From contig MU863922.1 in NCBI GenBank assembly GCA_033296885.1, forward strand, positions 1 through 64,000: DNA of 64,000 bases. The letters run 5' to 3'. Positions 34,791 through 46,656 of this stretch are shown here, piece by piece. The first letter of the stretch is position 1. Each line of letters starts with the position of its first letter. The stretch is from Triangularia verruculosa (lineage: Eukaryota > Ascomycota > Sordariomycetes > Sordariales > Podosporaceae). The notes beneath the pieces are model-generated. The model was not told where the DNA came from. It ran no database searches and saw only the letters and a program-made list of their open reading frames with translations. The translations under genes and the position numbers were made by a program.

Positions 34791-36885
34791 CTTGTCGGTG
34801 TTGGTGGCTTTGCAAGCGCGGCGAAAAAGTAGGTAGGTGTTGGATGTCGGGGTTGAGGGGTGCAAATGCGACTAATTGCTGTCGAGCACAAAGCTTTTAG
34901 GTGCGACAATGGACGGTGTGCGACCAGACAAGCGACGACCAAAAAATGGCAGACGTGGTGTCTTGACGACGCTGCTAGGCTGCAGGATCGAGAGATCTGG
35001 CAAGAACGCGTAAAGTCAATCGCTGCCCGTTGTTCGGGAACGAGCAAAAATAAGTTGGGCCACTAGGAACGACCCAGGCGGAAAGGGGTGCAAATCCCTT
35101 TGATGTGGGGTCCGCCTGGTAAGGAGATTGGTAGTGTAATGGGAACCCAGTCTTACGTACCTCGGGCTGCTCCGAAAGAACGGCTGAACCGGTCGACACG
35201 TAATGCCAAAGGCTGGACAGTGCTGCAATGCTTCGTAAAGGAAGTCGTGGTGGTGTTGCGAGTTGCAGAATCGTCGCCAGGCAGCGGGATATCTTTTTTT
35301 TCGTCTTGTCGTTTCCAGGGGTCAAATCGCCGGACGCTGAGGCCCTTCCGAAATGAGCCTGGAAACGAAACGGAACCCCTGGTCACCGCTCGCTAATTGG
35401 AGCCGTGCCGGGGCCGATTCGGACCAGCGATGGGTGGATGTTTCCACTCGGCGAAGTTGCCGACTTCGAAGCCGGGCAAACCGGCCAGAAAAGACTCCTT
35501 CAATCCCAACAGACAGCTGACCGCCTGGGTTGAAGGGGATGAGAAAAGAAAGAGAGGAAAATCCAAAGCTCAGAGACGGGAAAGAGCAGGTTTTCTACCC
35601 GATTTCTCAGACTGCATCGGGCTTAAGTTGTTGTTTCCACCGGGCCACCGGGCGCCGCAAGGAAGCTGCTGCTGAGTTGGCGGTGGGGCAGCATTCCCCC
35701 CTCTGGACTACTGCAGCTCGCAGGCGGCGCTGGACCACTCAGCACTGTCAAACAGCACCTTCAAAGGCGGAGGTGGCATGAACACGCACTGACACGGCAT
35801 CAATGTCGGTGCACATCGAGATTTCTGCCCAAGTTTCCCCTCCACCCCTCTTTCTTTGCTCAGGAGCCCCTCCATCATCCATGACATTCCACCTCGGACA
35901 CCCCCTCACTATCTCAACCGCCCAACTATTACCCAATTGGACCGTCATGCCAATATTGACGGTAATAGCGGTAGTTATATACTTACACAAATGAAAAGTT
36001 GCTGTTTTGGGAATATCAAGACTCGAGAGCTTACTGCTCATCTAGACATGCAGGCCATCCCGTCTCGCAGTCTCGGCTCCGCGAAGGTCTCGGTGTGCAA
36101 CGGTACACTGCTCATTGATCCTCTCGGGCTCTTCATTCACCTTTCATTCACATGTGTATACAAAATCATTCCGGGGGTTCAAGAGAGAGGGCTGCTTTGC
36201 CATTCAGAAAGGCTTTGCTTCGAGGATATGAGAAAAGGCCTTCTGTGCCTGGTAGCTCCCGTCTCATGCTCGGAAGCAGACGCATATCGCCGTATCAAGC
36301 CATATGAGCTGAAGATAAAAATTGGTTGGTCTCGAGATCCAAAAATAAGTAAATATTGGCAAAATATGCTCCAGAGCAACCTCGATTGTTTTCCATGTGA
36401 TAGGCTCCGCCTCATCTTGAGGCTCTCGTGGCTCTCAACTGAACCCCTAGAACCGCTGTCAACAAAGAGCGGAGATTACAGCCGGGGACATTGTGTATCA
36501 TACTTTCCAATAAATGCTCCCAAAGTTGTGGTTTGGAGCAGAAAGATAACGCTGCGTGACGTCAATGTGTTCGACGCTCCTGCCCTCGAAACCTTAGGCT
36601 TCTGAGATGGGAAGGCTGAGAGCAGCATTTCCCACCGTCCGGAGCAACTACGATGGCAGATGATCGCAGATAGAGCAGTGAATGAGAGACTCTCGTGACG
36701 TCTGATCTCATGGTCGGGAGCAATCAATAAAGATACTTCTGCCTATAAAACCTCTTCAGCGGTAACAAGCGGATAGACTCCCACACTCAACGCCACGTTC
36801 ACACAGACCTGGTGTCTTCTAACTCAGAACAACTTCGCAAAAAAGAAATCAACTTCAACTCATCAACCAACTATACGTAGCCAAA
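34791..36885. other. Intergenic region with one doubtful ORF
   Basis: About 2.1 kb. A plus-strand frame at 35856-36605 (249 codons) has no recognisable motif and unremarkable codon use; I do not call it a gene. The right end holds the promoter of the secreted-protein gene at 36886. Confidence 0.45.
36744..36750 (+). promoter_or_regulatory. TATA box of the secreted-protein gene
   Basis: TATAAAA lies about 140 nt upstream of the ATG at 36886. A CA- and AAC-rich leader follows, as is common in strongly expressed fungal genes for secreted proteins. Confidence 0.5.
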
Positions 36886-37541
36886 ATGCGTCTCCCAACC
36901 GCCCTCTTCATGGGCCTCCTGGTCAGAACTCCCCAAGACGACGGCCGCCATCCCCCTCCCACAACCCCCGTGCACATCGACCCCATCCCCGACCTCATCG
37001 TTGAGAATTTTCAGGCCGGAGGCGTTATTCTCAGCCACCGCTTCTAGTACGTCAACCCCCCGCCACCATTCATCTCACATATATCACTAACATGTACCCT
37101 AGTGTCAATTTCAACGTAACCTTCCCCCCGAACCCCCCCATGGAAAACACAAGTCTCAATGTCTACTGCCACTACGTCGGCACCACCATGTCCGAGACCA
37201 TCGGCGAGGTCCCTCCCCTCTGGTGCAACCGCAATTGGGACTCGGCCCCAACTCCCAACGACATCTTTTTCTCTCTGGACTTCGACGTCGAGCAAGAGTA
37301 CTACCCCAACAAGACGGTCAAAACCCCCCTGAACGCCCAGGTGCAGTTTTACCGCATCATCAGCAACGAGACGAGGATGATGGGGATGCATAAGCTGCAC
37401 AGAGAGGACATGCCCATGATTGGGGAGCAGTTCCCGAGGCAGGTGTATCAGGGTCCCACCAACTTCACAGTGACGGGGACGAAGATCTCGGGGGGGCCAA
37501 AGTTTGTGCCGGGGGAGACGCCGGCGGCGAGTGCGGTTTGA
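36886..37541 (+). CDS. Putative small secreted protein, spliced
   Basis: Two exons, 36886-37046 and 37103-37541, give 199 residues. The 56-nt intron (GTACGT, CTAAC, CTAG) removes an in-frame TAG and joins HRFY to VNFNVTF. The start MRLPTALFMGLL looks like a truncated signal core, but is followed at once by the polar VRTPQDDGRHPPP rather than a normal cleavage region, which is odd. The mature part has N-glycosylation-type sites (NVT, NTS, NKT, NET, NFT) and two cysteines (VYCHY and LWCNR). I do not recognise the family. The TATA box and leader favour a real, well-expressed gene. The first exon could contain a further small intron or a frame disturbance. Confidence 0.6.
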
Positions 37542-37729
37542 GAGAGGAGTGGTTATGTTTTGGTCTGGGAGGGAAACTTCTCCACCTTCTGATATATTCA
37601 GATAGCCAGCACAGATCACGTCAATGGGAAGGCAGAATCTTGCGAGGAGTTGTGAAGGGGATAAAAGGGACATAATGTGTTTTTGTGAAATCATATATCA
37701 TATTTTATGTATGTACATTGTTGGGTGGT

Positions 37730-38714
37730 TTAGAGAGAGACACAGCCGCCCTCGCTGTCCTCCACGAACACACTGCCGTAGATGAGACCTTCGTTGAGAT
37801 TGCGCTGATGATAGCCCGAGTTGACGACGTCACTGGTTCCAGTTGGTTTGCGGAGGATACCGACTTGGTACTGGCCTTCACCGGCGTTGTTGTTGGTCAG
37901 GGCGTTGGTGACACTGCGGAGGGGCTCCTCGCCTCTGCTGTAGTATACACGAAGGGTGCTGTTATTTCCATGTCAGTTATTCGAACTCATCATTCACCGG
38001 AATAACCGATAGGGGGTGTGAGCAAAAGCAAGAAAGGCCATACTTCTTGACAAAGTCCAACGAGATGGCAAAGTTCTGCCACTCGTTCCTCAGAATCGGC
38101 GTGCTCCAGACCTGCCTGTTTTGCCTGTTGAGGACCTTCCACGTGTCCCTCGCCAAGCTGTTCTGTCCCAGAATGGCGCCAGCCTGGAAGTTGAACTGGT
38201 TCGCCGAGTAGTCCGCGGTCTCATGCCACACATTGAGGTACTCGTGGCTGAGGTTCAGCGGCCGCTGGGCGTCCCACTTGATGCTGAAGTGGATCGTCTT
38301 GATGCCCGACGAACCGGGTGATCCGCGGTTGGTGTCGCCCTGGAACTGGAGGCCGGCGCGGCGGAATCCTCGCTGGTTGTTGAAGATGGAGGAGTCGTTA
38401 ATGGTGACCTCGAATGGTTTCTGGTAGGTTGGGTCGTCGAAGCGGGCCGGGGGGTTGACGGTGGGGAACTTGAGGATGTCAGACCAGGGGAGGCCGGCGC
38501 CTTTTACGTAGTCCGGGTTGAAGGGGGAGGTATTCCAGTCGTCGAAATCGAGGGGCTCGAGGGAGGAGTCTGGACGGCCGTCGAAGACGATGGGGCAGAG
38601 GGTTTCGGATTTGGGGGCTTGGGGACGGGGGCGGCCGGGGCGGTGGATGTTGCTGCCGGGGAGGGCGGCAACGGTGGTGGCTAGGAGGCCAAAGAGGAGG
38701 GACGTGTGATGCAT
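37730..38714 (-). CDS. Glycoside hydrolase family 131 protein
   Basis: Two exons, 38714-38044 and 37958-37730, give 299 residues with an 85-nt intron (GTATGG...ACAG). The protein starts with a signal peptide (MHHTSLLFGLLATTVAA). The body carries GH131 landmarks in order: CPIVFDGR, SPFNPDYVKG, GFRRAGLQFQGDTN, TIHFSIKWDAQRPLNLSHEY, LNVWHETADYS, and GLIYGSVFVEDSEGGC at the end. GH131 enzymes are secreted fungal beta-glucanases with beta-1,3/1,6 and beta-1,4 activity; the exact specificity here is not readable. No carbohydrate-binding module is present. It is divergent from the YbjQ-family gene. Confidence 0.92.
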
Positions 38715-38800
38715 TCCGAGGGAAAATTCAAAATGTTGGAGGTAAGGATATCAACAAACTTCCCTTGAAATCAGTAGGTATATGATGGATGTGAAGTTGG

Positions 38801-38808
38801 CTTATATA
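38801..38808 (-). promoter_or_regulatory. TATA box of the GH131 gene
   Basis: TATATAAG on the minus strand lies about 90 nt upstream of the GH131 start codon. Confidence 0.5.
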
Positions 38809-39723
38809 TCCAGGTTTGTGGCCACCCAGACGATCACTAGATCATATCCCGGGAATGAGTCCATCTGGAGGTCCTTTCCTGCCACATTCTTGCGGCTGAA
38901 TGATAAATTGAAGATTAGCGAGCCGGCACCGCCAACCGCCTGTTCCTAGGGAGCCGGCCGGCGCCCCTGGTGATCGCGGAACGTCTTCTTCCCCCAGCAA
39001 GCTTTCCTGGAAAGGACGTTCCGTGATTCCAGATTAAACGAGGTGGGGAATTTCCCGGTGAATCTCCCGCCGCGGGATATTCTTCCCTTGCTATTTCTGT
39101 TCAGCTTCATATCTCGGTACACTCTAGCCGTTCGCAAAGTGTAGGGACTATGATGTGTTTTGACAGATGCGCCAAGGTATATCTATATTGCGAGCTGAGG
39201 TTTGAGTTGGGTATCATGGAGTCCTGTTGGATCGCTTGGCAATGCTTGATCGGTCTGGGCCTTTTGCCTTGGCAGGCAACCCTAACCCTATACTGTGCAC
39301 ATTATCGGTAATCGATGCACTTCCGGTATTTCCCGCAGTGCTCTTGTTCTCTGACGGCAGCTTGCAATTTTCGACGGCCTGAATCTCATCGGAGAAATAT
39401 GTCGGCTTACCCGACTTCCTCCTGCCTGCGGTCTGCCCAACGCTGATCGGCTTCCAGCCCTGCCACTCCCCTCCTGACAAGCCTGTCTTGGCCTGGGGTA
39501 AGTGGGGCTGTGCCCCGGGTGTAAGTGAGGCTAGATACGAAATACGGATCAAGTCGCCCTATCAGATCTGAAGTTATCATGCTGTGGGGAATATCCATGG
39601 ATTTAGTAACGTCAAAGCCTCGCGCAAGTAAGGGTATTTCAAACAGTAGTGCATATGAATTGGTCAGGAAGGTGCCGGTTGTTCCCGTAGCAGCTTCGTC
39701 TTGCTATGACCTGAGGGTGTACA

Positions 39724-39730
39724 TATAAAG
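39724..39730 (+). promoter_or_regulatory. TATA-like box of the YbjQ-family gene
   Basis: TATAAAG lies about 120 nt upstream of the start codon at 39848. Confidence 0.4.
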
Positions 39731-39847
39731 GGTTGATCCTCTTCTTCGTGGAAGTCTCTCAGACCCTCGATATATGGTATTCCAAGTTTCAAGAGACCAC
39801 AAGCAGACTTAGGTTCGCATCTCATTTCGACAACACCCATCGCCACA

Positions 39848-40353
39848 ATGTCACCCTCCACCAAAGCCCAAAACCAGCAAGCGGAGATTCCTGCCTCCAT
39901 CCAAGATCTCCACTGCTTCACAGAAACCAACGGTGTGATCACAACAACCATGTTTGACGTCCCTGGCTACCGCGTTGTGAAAGTGCTTGGTGCGGTATAT
40001 GGCATCACTGTCCGCTCCAGAAACTGGGCAGCCGGAATGTCCATGGTGCTGAAAAGTGTCGTTGGCGGTGAACTGAAGTGGTTCACCAATCTGGTAAGGC
40101 ACTTCAATAGCCACAAGTATCTCAAGGTAGCAGAAAACTGACAGCGAAACAGTTGTACTCGGCCAGAAATGATGCTATCTCGCGCATCGTAGCTGAAACC
40201 CAGAGCAGAGGCGGAAATGCTGTCATTGCTCTGAGATTTGACGCTGGTGACATGGGAGGATTCGCGCAAGTATGTGCGTATGGGACTGCGGCGGTCATTG
40301 AGAAAGTTGATCAGAGTGTGGAGACCCATCCACAGTTGATTCAGACATCTTGA
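39848..40353 (+). CDS. YbjQ/UPF0145 family protein
   Basis: Two exons, 39848-40093 and 40153-40353, give 148 residues. The 59-nt intron (GTAAGG...ACAG) joins TNL to LYSARNDAI. The body matches the YbjQ family (heavy-metal-binding-like domain, PF01906): TTTMFDVPGYRVVKVLGAVYG, then RNDAISRIVAETQSRGGNAV and IALRFDAGDMGG. These proteins form small pentameric rings in bacteria; the physiological role in fungi is unknown. The near-complete length and clean splice support a functional gene. Confidence 0.85.
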
Positions 40354-40498
40354 ATTTGGTCGGGAGAATGAGAGCGGGAAGGAAGGAGTTCATTTGATTT
40401 ATTCATGATACCTCATATTGTAACGTTGAAATATACTTGTATACCGAAACGCCGACCAATGCCCAGTAACGCCATGTTTGTTGAATCCAATGCACCAC

Positions 40499-43341
40499 TT
40501 ATACAATTGGAAGAATAGGTAGGGTTCTCCTCTTCTTCTGCGGTTTCGCGTTCGCGACCTTGATCCATTCCCCGTTGAAGGCATTGATGAGCCAGTTGGT
40601 CAACTCTGTGACGATTGGTTAGCAGTGAGCACAGGTTCCATGGTGGGGAGAGGAAACTTACTGTCATAAACGATCCGGTTGGCATTATGGAAGTATATCC
40701 CGTGGTCACTGTCTGGGAAGACATGGACATCGTAATTCTCAACACCGACCATATTCAGCTTGTCGAGCAAGGTCAATGAATTCTGCATGTGCACGTTGTC
40801 ATCTGCAACGCCATGCATCAGAAGAAAACGGACGTTCTGCTTGAGAGCTGTGACATTGTTAATGGCACTCGTATCATAGCCATGGCCGTTGGTCTGGGGT
40901 GTGAGCATGTATCTTTCCGTGTAAATGCTGTCGTAGAATCTCCAGTCGGTGACCGGAGCGACAGCCATGCCGTACTTGAATGTCCGACCACCGTCTTGCT
41001 CGAGCGTCTTCAGCGTATTGAATCCGCCAAAGCTCCAACCCCAGATGGCAAGCCTTTCTTCGTCAACATAACTCTTTGAAGCCCAGATCTTGGCAGCGGC
41101 GATTTGATCATGAGCTTCCCACCGTCCGAGGTCGCCGCGGATGATCACACGGTTCTTGCGTCCGATGAAACCGGTTCCACGGCCGTCCACGGTTACGCAC
41201 ACATAACCCAGGCCAGCGGCGACGTAGGATTGATAATCGACGGTAAACCGTTTATTAACGCTCTGGGACCCGGGGCCGCTGTATTGCTGGAACAAAACTG
41301 GATACTTTTTGTTCTTGTCGAAGTGTGGTGGGCGACGCTCAACATAGTTCAGTTCGACACCGTCGACCTTGATGGTGCCATAAATCTTGATAGGGAGCTC
41401 ATACTCCCTAGCACTTTTTGCCAGTTCCTTGTTCTCCTCCACCAAATACTCGTACTGGTGAGCATTGGCAGGGGTGCTAATGACCTTCTGCCAGGGAATG
41501 TTAGGGCCCTGGTACGAGAGAAGAGCATATCCAGTTCCAGTGGAAAAGGAGATGTCGTAATAGCCTTCCTTGCCAGTGTTGGTCACCGCTTTCAAGTTAT
41601 TTCCGGTCAGATCAACTTGATAGACATGCCGCTGGACAGAGGATTCCTTGGTTGCGACAAAGTAGACGATATTGTTGTCCAGGTCAACAGCGGATGGAGC
41701 GTCAACCACCTCCCAATGTCCGGAGGTGAGCATGATGGGCTCTGAGTTGTTCAGGGGTGTGAAGTAGGCCAAATGATCATTGTCATCATGAATCACCATG
41801 TCGATGTAGCCGTCATGCTCACGTCCTTTGGAAGGATCAGCCGGAATGTACTTGGTCTTGTGTGTGATCTCAAACCATCCACCATCAAGGGCCTTCACAT
41901 CCAATTCACGGACGGCCTTGCCAGTGCGCGCAGAAACGTCGACAAGTACGACCCTCATGACATCGCTGACTCGGTTTGTCTCCTTGACGAGAACCTGGCC
42001 GCCAGCCCAGACCACTTCTGTAATGAGGCGATCATCGTCCGCGAACCGACCAGCGATGTCAACCGTGAAGGTCTCATCACGCGCCACATCGTAGAACTTG
42101 AGGTTAACGACGGGGTTGTGAGCACCAGCCTTGGGATACTTGATTTGCCTGACCTCGGGGTATGACTCTTCGCCAGGTGCTGGTTCTGTGCCGCTGGGCC
42201 TGGAAAGGAAGTACTGGATAGGATATTCAGGGACGCCCGTCTCGTTGGTCCGCAAGTAGGCGATGTAGTTGCCGTCCTCAGACCACCAGGTAGCGCTATT
42301 CCCTGAGAAGACCTCTTCCTCGTATACCCAATCAGGAACACCGTTGAATACCTCGGCGCCGCCATCCTTGGTGATCTGGACCACCTTGTCGAGTTTGAGA
42401 CTGCGCAGGAACAGGTTGTTGTCTCTGACATATGCAATAGCATCGCTTGTGGGGCTCCACTGGGCAAGCTGCACGCGAACGTTGGGCTCACCAGGAATTA
42501 GGGGCTCTGCTATTTGCATATCGACATCAAAGACCCAGTAGGAGGCATAAAACGAGTGGCGCCAGTTGGCTTCGAGATTGGTCGCAATCAGTACTTTCTT
42601 GAGGTCGTTGCTTGGCCATACCCTCCCAGGGGTGTACGTTTGGCTGCCAAAGTCGAAATGTCTTTCCTTGATCAGTGTCCTGCTGCTCGCAACCTCGACA
42701 CCGACCAGGGCATTGGCGCCAGCGTTGTTTTGGGACCGAACATCTTCAACAACGAGGAAATCCTTGCCGGGGCCGTCCTTGAGCAGCAAGAGCCCATCTT
42801 CACCGTCTGGACTTTCAATCCAGCTGATGGAGTGACGTTCAGCCCGCCAGTAGCTGCCCATGACCTGATCGAGCGTCACCTGCTTCCCGGTACCTTGCAC
42901 AACAGTTGCCTGAGGGTCGTGTTCGATCTCGGAGGCAGGCTTGTAGGATTTATTGGAAACGTAGAAGAAGAGGCCGACAACCCACGCCGATATCAAGACC
43001 CCGGCCATGATGATCAGCGCCCTGCGCGTCCCTCGGTTCATGCCACCACCCCTGGCCGGAAGGTTGTCATCTTGGGTGCCGGATCGCCCACCGAGGAAGC
43101 GGCCAGTCTCGAGGTCATTGTCGTCGTCGTCGGCTTCCTTCATGGGGTCTTCGTCGTCGAGGTCGAGCCTGGCCTCCTTGGCGGCAAGCCGTTCATCGAT
43201 CCGATCGAAGACGATGCTTGTGGTGGACACCGAAGACTCAGATTCGTGCGACATCCTGCCTGTGCTGTCGTTGTGTTCAGGTCTGTGGAAGGGACCGGTC
43301 GGCTCATCGGAGTAGGCGACCATGCCAGGAGCGGGAGCCAT
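40499..43341 (-). CDS. dapB: Dipeptidyl aminopeptidase B (DPP IV family, vacuolar type)
   Basis: Two exons, 43341-40662 and 40605-40499, give 928 residues; the 56-nt intron (GTAAGT...CACAG) restores the C-terminus KLTNWLINAFNG. This is a type II membrane serine peptidase: a cytosolic acidic N-terminus (1-107), one membrane helix (about 108-128, LIIMAGVLISAWVVGLFFYV), a beta-propeller, and an alpha/beta hydrolase domain. The catalytic Ser is residue 770 in GWSFGG, the Asp is at 847/848 in VADDNVH, and the His is 880 in DSDHG. It matches yeast Dap2/Aspergillus DapB, which release X-Pro or X-Ala dipeptides. Without the last intron, an open-frame reading ends in a false tail. Confidence 0.95.
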
Positions 43342-44633
43342 TGTGGCCAGCGACGGCGATAGCCAGCGAGGTACCTACGTAGGTACGGCAACAAGGTGCC
43401 ACGAGGCGTTCCCGAATGGACACAAACAAAAAACGGTGCGTACGGTGCTCTCAGGCACAACAAATTATGTGTTATCTTTGTATAGTAGACAATGGCACCA
43501 TACTGTGATTGGTTGTTTATTCAGGCGCGAATTGGGAAATAGTTCTTTGAGAAGTGAAGCTGGAACGCGCATGCCAGTGGCAGTCTGAACGGTGCGACAG
43601 TCTGGCGGATCAGCGCTGCGACAGCGGGAGCTTCATGCAGGGATGGTGACTGACTCGTTGAACCCTAACCCTTCTCTATTACGTACATCACAGGCTCTCC
43701 TCGTCCACCACTCCGCCAGTCTGAAAACCGCACACGTGCCACATTACTTTTCTAAACCCGCAAAGCTTCCAAATTTCATTCGAAGGCCAGAAGAGGAAGA
43801 CCGACGGCACCGCAAACACGGACCATTGTCTCTGGCCGTGGGAGGCCATATCCAAGTACCACATGGCCACCCGAAACACAGCTTATGCTGCTGGGCCACC
43901 CGCACAACGGGCCGAGACCGCATCACACAAATGGCAGTTGCTCTCCCGAACCCTGAGTCGTTAATCTCGAGGCCTTCTTCCCGTCACATTCTCGTTCATT
44001 TTCTCAGCGGCTACGGACGTTATCATGTCGTCCTTGGCTCAGGCTGGCCGGCCGGCCGGTCGCTGACTAGTATTGTCACGCCAATTCGCTTGACCCTGAC
44101 GACCCAACGCGGAAGATGCGCATGCGTCCTGTGATCTCCAGGCCATGGCCTCTTCAAAGATACAATCTTCTTCCAATCCTTATAGATAGGTGATTCTCCA
44201 CCAACTTCAACGAACTTTGATCATCAGGCCAGCCAAGCAGGCAGGCAGGCCCGGCTCTTCCATACTGGCCTGTCCCACATTTGCTTCATACGCTGAAGGC
44301 TCGTGGTGTGTAACTCAGGTTGCTAAGTATGGATGTGTGAATCTTGCCTTGAGGGAGAACTATATCAACACCTGGTCGCCCCAGCGCGCGGCATGGGCAT
44401 CCCAACCCTCAGGTTTCGTCCAATTCAAGCAAGGATGAAGCTGACATGCATGGATTGCGTGTAGAACTTTTTTTTCTGGATTGATTAAGCTTCCACAAAG
44501 AAGCTTGTATTGTTCTGTTTGTTTCAACTTTTATGCAGTTTGTTTACTTTCACCGAGCACTGAATCAGCTTTGTTGCCAGAGCTGTTCCTAGCAGCCCCT
44601 TTTTTCGGCTTTGCCCCCTGAACGCCGGTGGCG
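43342..44633. other. Divergent intergenic region
   Basis: About 1.3 kb between dapB (-) and the fungal-specific gene (+). A two-unit telomere-like motif (CCCTAACCC) lies at 43663-43671. No coding region is supported. Confidence 0.55.
43371..43386. repeat. 16-bp perfect palindrome upstream of dapB
   Basis: GTACCTACGTAGGTAC is its own reverse complement and lies 30 nt upstream of the DapB start codon. A related palindrome sits at 57669-57684. It could be a protein-binding site or a chance structure. Confidence 0.7.
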
Positions 44634-46240
44634 ATGGCACCCTCACGCAGTGCTAGTGCTGGTGCCAACGTAACATTTGAGCAGCCCTCTAAGCGCCTAC
44701 TGAAGCGGAACACCAGCGCCACAGCCAGTGTCTCCTTTGAGCACCCTCCTACAGGTAAACGTCCGCCTGGGCACACTGTGAATGGCAGACCGAGTGTCAT
44801 ATCCTTTGAACAGCCTCCTCAACGTCGCCCGATACCGCAACGCAAACCTCACCAATCTCTTCCCGTCTACCCTGCCTATCCTACACATGCGGTAGAACTT
44901 GACAGCAAGGAGATAGGCCGCGCCATTTCCACTTCCATCCCCTCTACAACATGGACCTCATCGCCCCAACCGCTTGAGCAGGGTATACTCAAGCCTCAGC
45001 CCCCACCAAAAGAAGCAGACGGCCTTTACGGCGTCTGCATCTCAGAGCTTGTCGATAATGGCATCACCATTCCACTCGAACCATCCGGCGGTAGAGCCTG
45101 GGTAGTGTCCTCAGTCCTCGACCTGGGTCTTCGAATGTTAGAAAGCACCAGAGGTCGTGAAGGTATGTTGATATGCACTCAAGTCAATACCCATCTACTA
45201 ACCTTGAGTCTCAGCCCTCGACAACCTCGCTCAAAAGTCTCTGACAGTGTGGCGAGAGCGTCCCGTCTCCTACCACGCAGAAATTGTTCCCAAAAGCTTC
45301 AACACTACCGCCTCGGTTGACGAGTTCCTCTACACCGTCCGCCACAACTTCCCCCTCATCAAACTTGACCCGAAGCGAAATGGCTTTCTCGCCGACCCCT
45401 CCACCACCTCCATCTTTGCCTTTTACCGTTCCCCATCCCTATCTCAGCCTAACCTTCCCCAGAGATTCAACCCCAAAGCCGCCGCTGTCTTGCATCTCAA
45501 CGCCAACCTCGCCACCAAGCTCTACCACTCTCGGCTCAAGTCTGATATCTGCCGCCGTCACAAACGGACTGACGAGGCACTTGCTCAGACAGCACGGTTC
45601 AGGAGACTAGGCTTCCACATCGCTGCTATGGTTACCCACCACCTCTGTCACTTGTTTGTGAACTTTCTCAGGGATCACGCGCAGGAGGGTGAATTGAGAA
45701 AGGTGACAGACGGGGACTTCATGAGGCTGGTCACAAGATACGACCCCGGTGCGGAGTGGGAGGTGGAGTTTTTTGGGGGAAGGCCAAAGTTGTTTATCGA
45801 CTGGGAGGATGGGGGGGAGGATTCCGAAAAGGGGGAGAGTTTCATCATCAAACGTGGAGGCAACGACAGGAGAATGGCGGCCAAGGTGGCAAGTTACAAG
45901 GTGGAGAGTTACTTGAGGGGCGGTAAGTCCCGAATGTGAAATTGAAGAAGAAAATTTGCTGACATGCTCGGTGACAGATTTCTCGATTCCACTTCTCACG
46001 GAAGTTGAAGGCGAGGTATTTCCCATGGAGAAATACCAAGACGTCAAAAGACGATACGGGAACTCGAAGCTGACAGATTGTCACCATGATGGGCATCAGA
46101 GTAAGACACGGTTGGTGGTCGATCAGCCTTTGGGTTTGCCTTGGAATATTAAGGGGCAGGAGTATCACTTGCTGAAGCAGGCTTGTTTCGATCCGACGGC
46201 CAGGGTTGTCAGTCCGATGAGGGTACGGACTATAATGTGA
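44634..46240 (+). CDS. Fungal-specific protein of unknown function with HxxxH motif
   Basis: Three exons, 44634-45162, 45215-45922 and 45978-46240, give 499 residues; both introns (52 and 55 nt) are canonical. The first 110 residues are basic and Pro/Ser-rich, with short repeats of the type VTFEQPSKR, VSFEHPPTG and ISFEQPPQR. The body is globular, with VYHAEIVPKSF-like and YTVRHNFPLIKLD segments, and a helix with THHLCHLFVNFL (H318xxxH322) followed by WEVEFFGGRPKL. The helix looks like a HExxH-type metallopeptidase site in which the Glu is His, but this is only a resemblance. The stop codon is followed almost immediately by a 21-bp repeat array. Confidence 0.78.
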
Positions 46241-46244
46241 TTTT

Positions 46245-46656
46245 TAGGCCTTAAAAGATAATAAATAAGCCTCAAAAGATAGTTAAAGGTCCTTAAAGAT
46301 AGTTAAAAGGCCTTAAAAGATAATTAAAAGGCCTTAAAAGATAATCAAAAAGCTTTAAAAGATAGTTAGAGGTCTTTAAAAATAGTTAAAAGGCTTTGAA
46401 AGATAGTTAAAGGGCTTTAAAATACTTAAAGGGCCTTAAAAGATAGTTTAAAGGCTTTAAACTTTTTAAAAGGCCTTAAAAGATAGTTAAAAGGACTTGA
46501 AAGATAGTTAAAGGGCCTTAGAAATAGTTAAAACCCTTTAGAAGATAGTTTAAGGGCTTCGGAAATAGTTAAAGGGCCTTAAAAGTATCGAGAACACGTT
46601 TAAAGTATATTTTGGGGCATTAGAAGATAGTCGGTAGGCATTAAAAGATACCATAG
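46245..46656. repeat. 21-bp minisatellite array A
   Basis: About nineteen tandem units of 19-22 bp with consensus near AGGCCTTAAAAGATAGTTAAA start five bases after the stop codon of the upstream gene, so they lie in its 3' UTR. The array ends with a 64-nt module (46577-46640) that recurs in array C. Confidence 0.93.

Larger units (their letters stand above)
38715..39847. other. Divergent promoter region
   Basis: About 1.1 kb between the GH131 gene (-) and the YbjQ-family gene (+). It holds both TATA-like boxes and a two-unit telomere-like motif (CCCTAACCC, 39280-39288). No gene is supported inside. Confidence 0.55.

Noticed and set aside
35856..36605. A 249-codon plus-strand frame
   Set aside because: No motif, no clear promoter, and ordinary codon use not like the neighbours; left uncalled pending transcripts.
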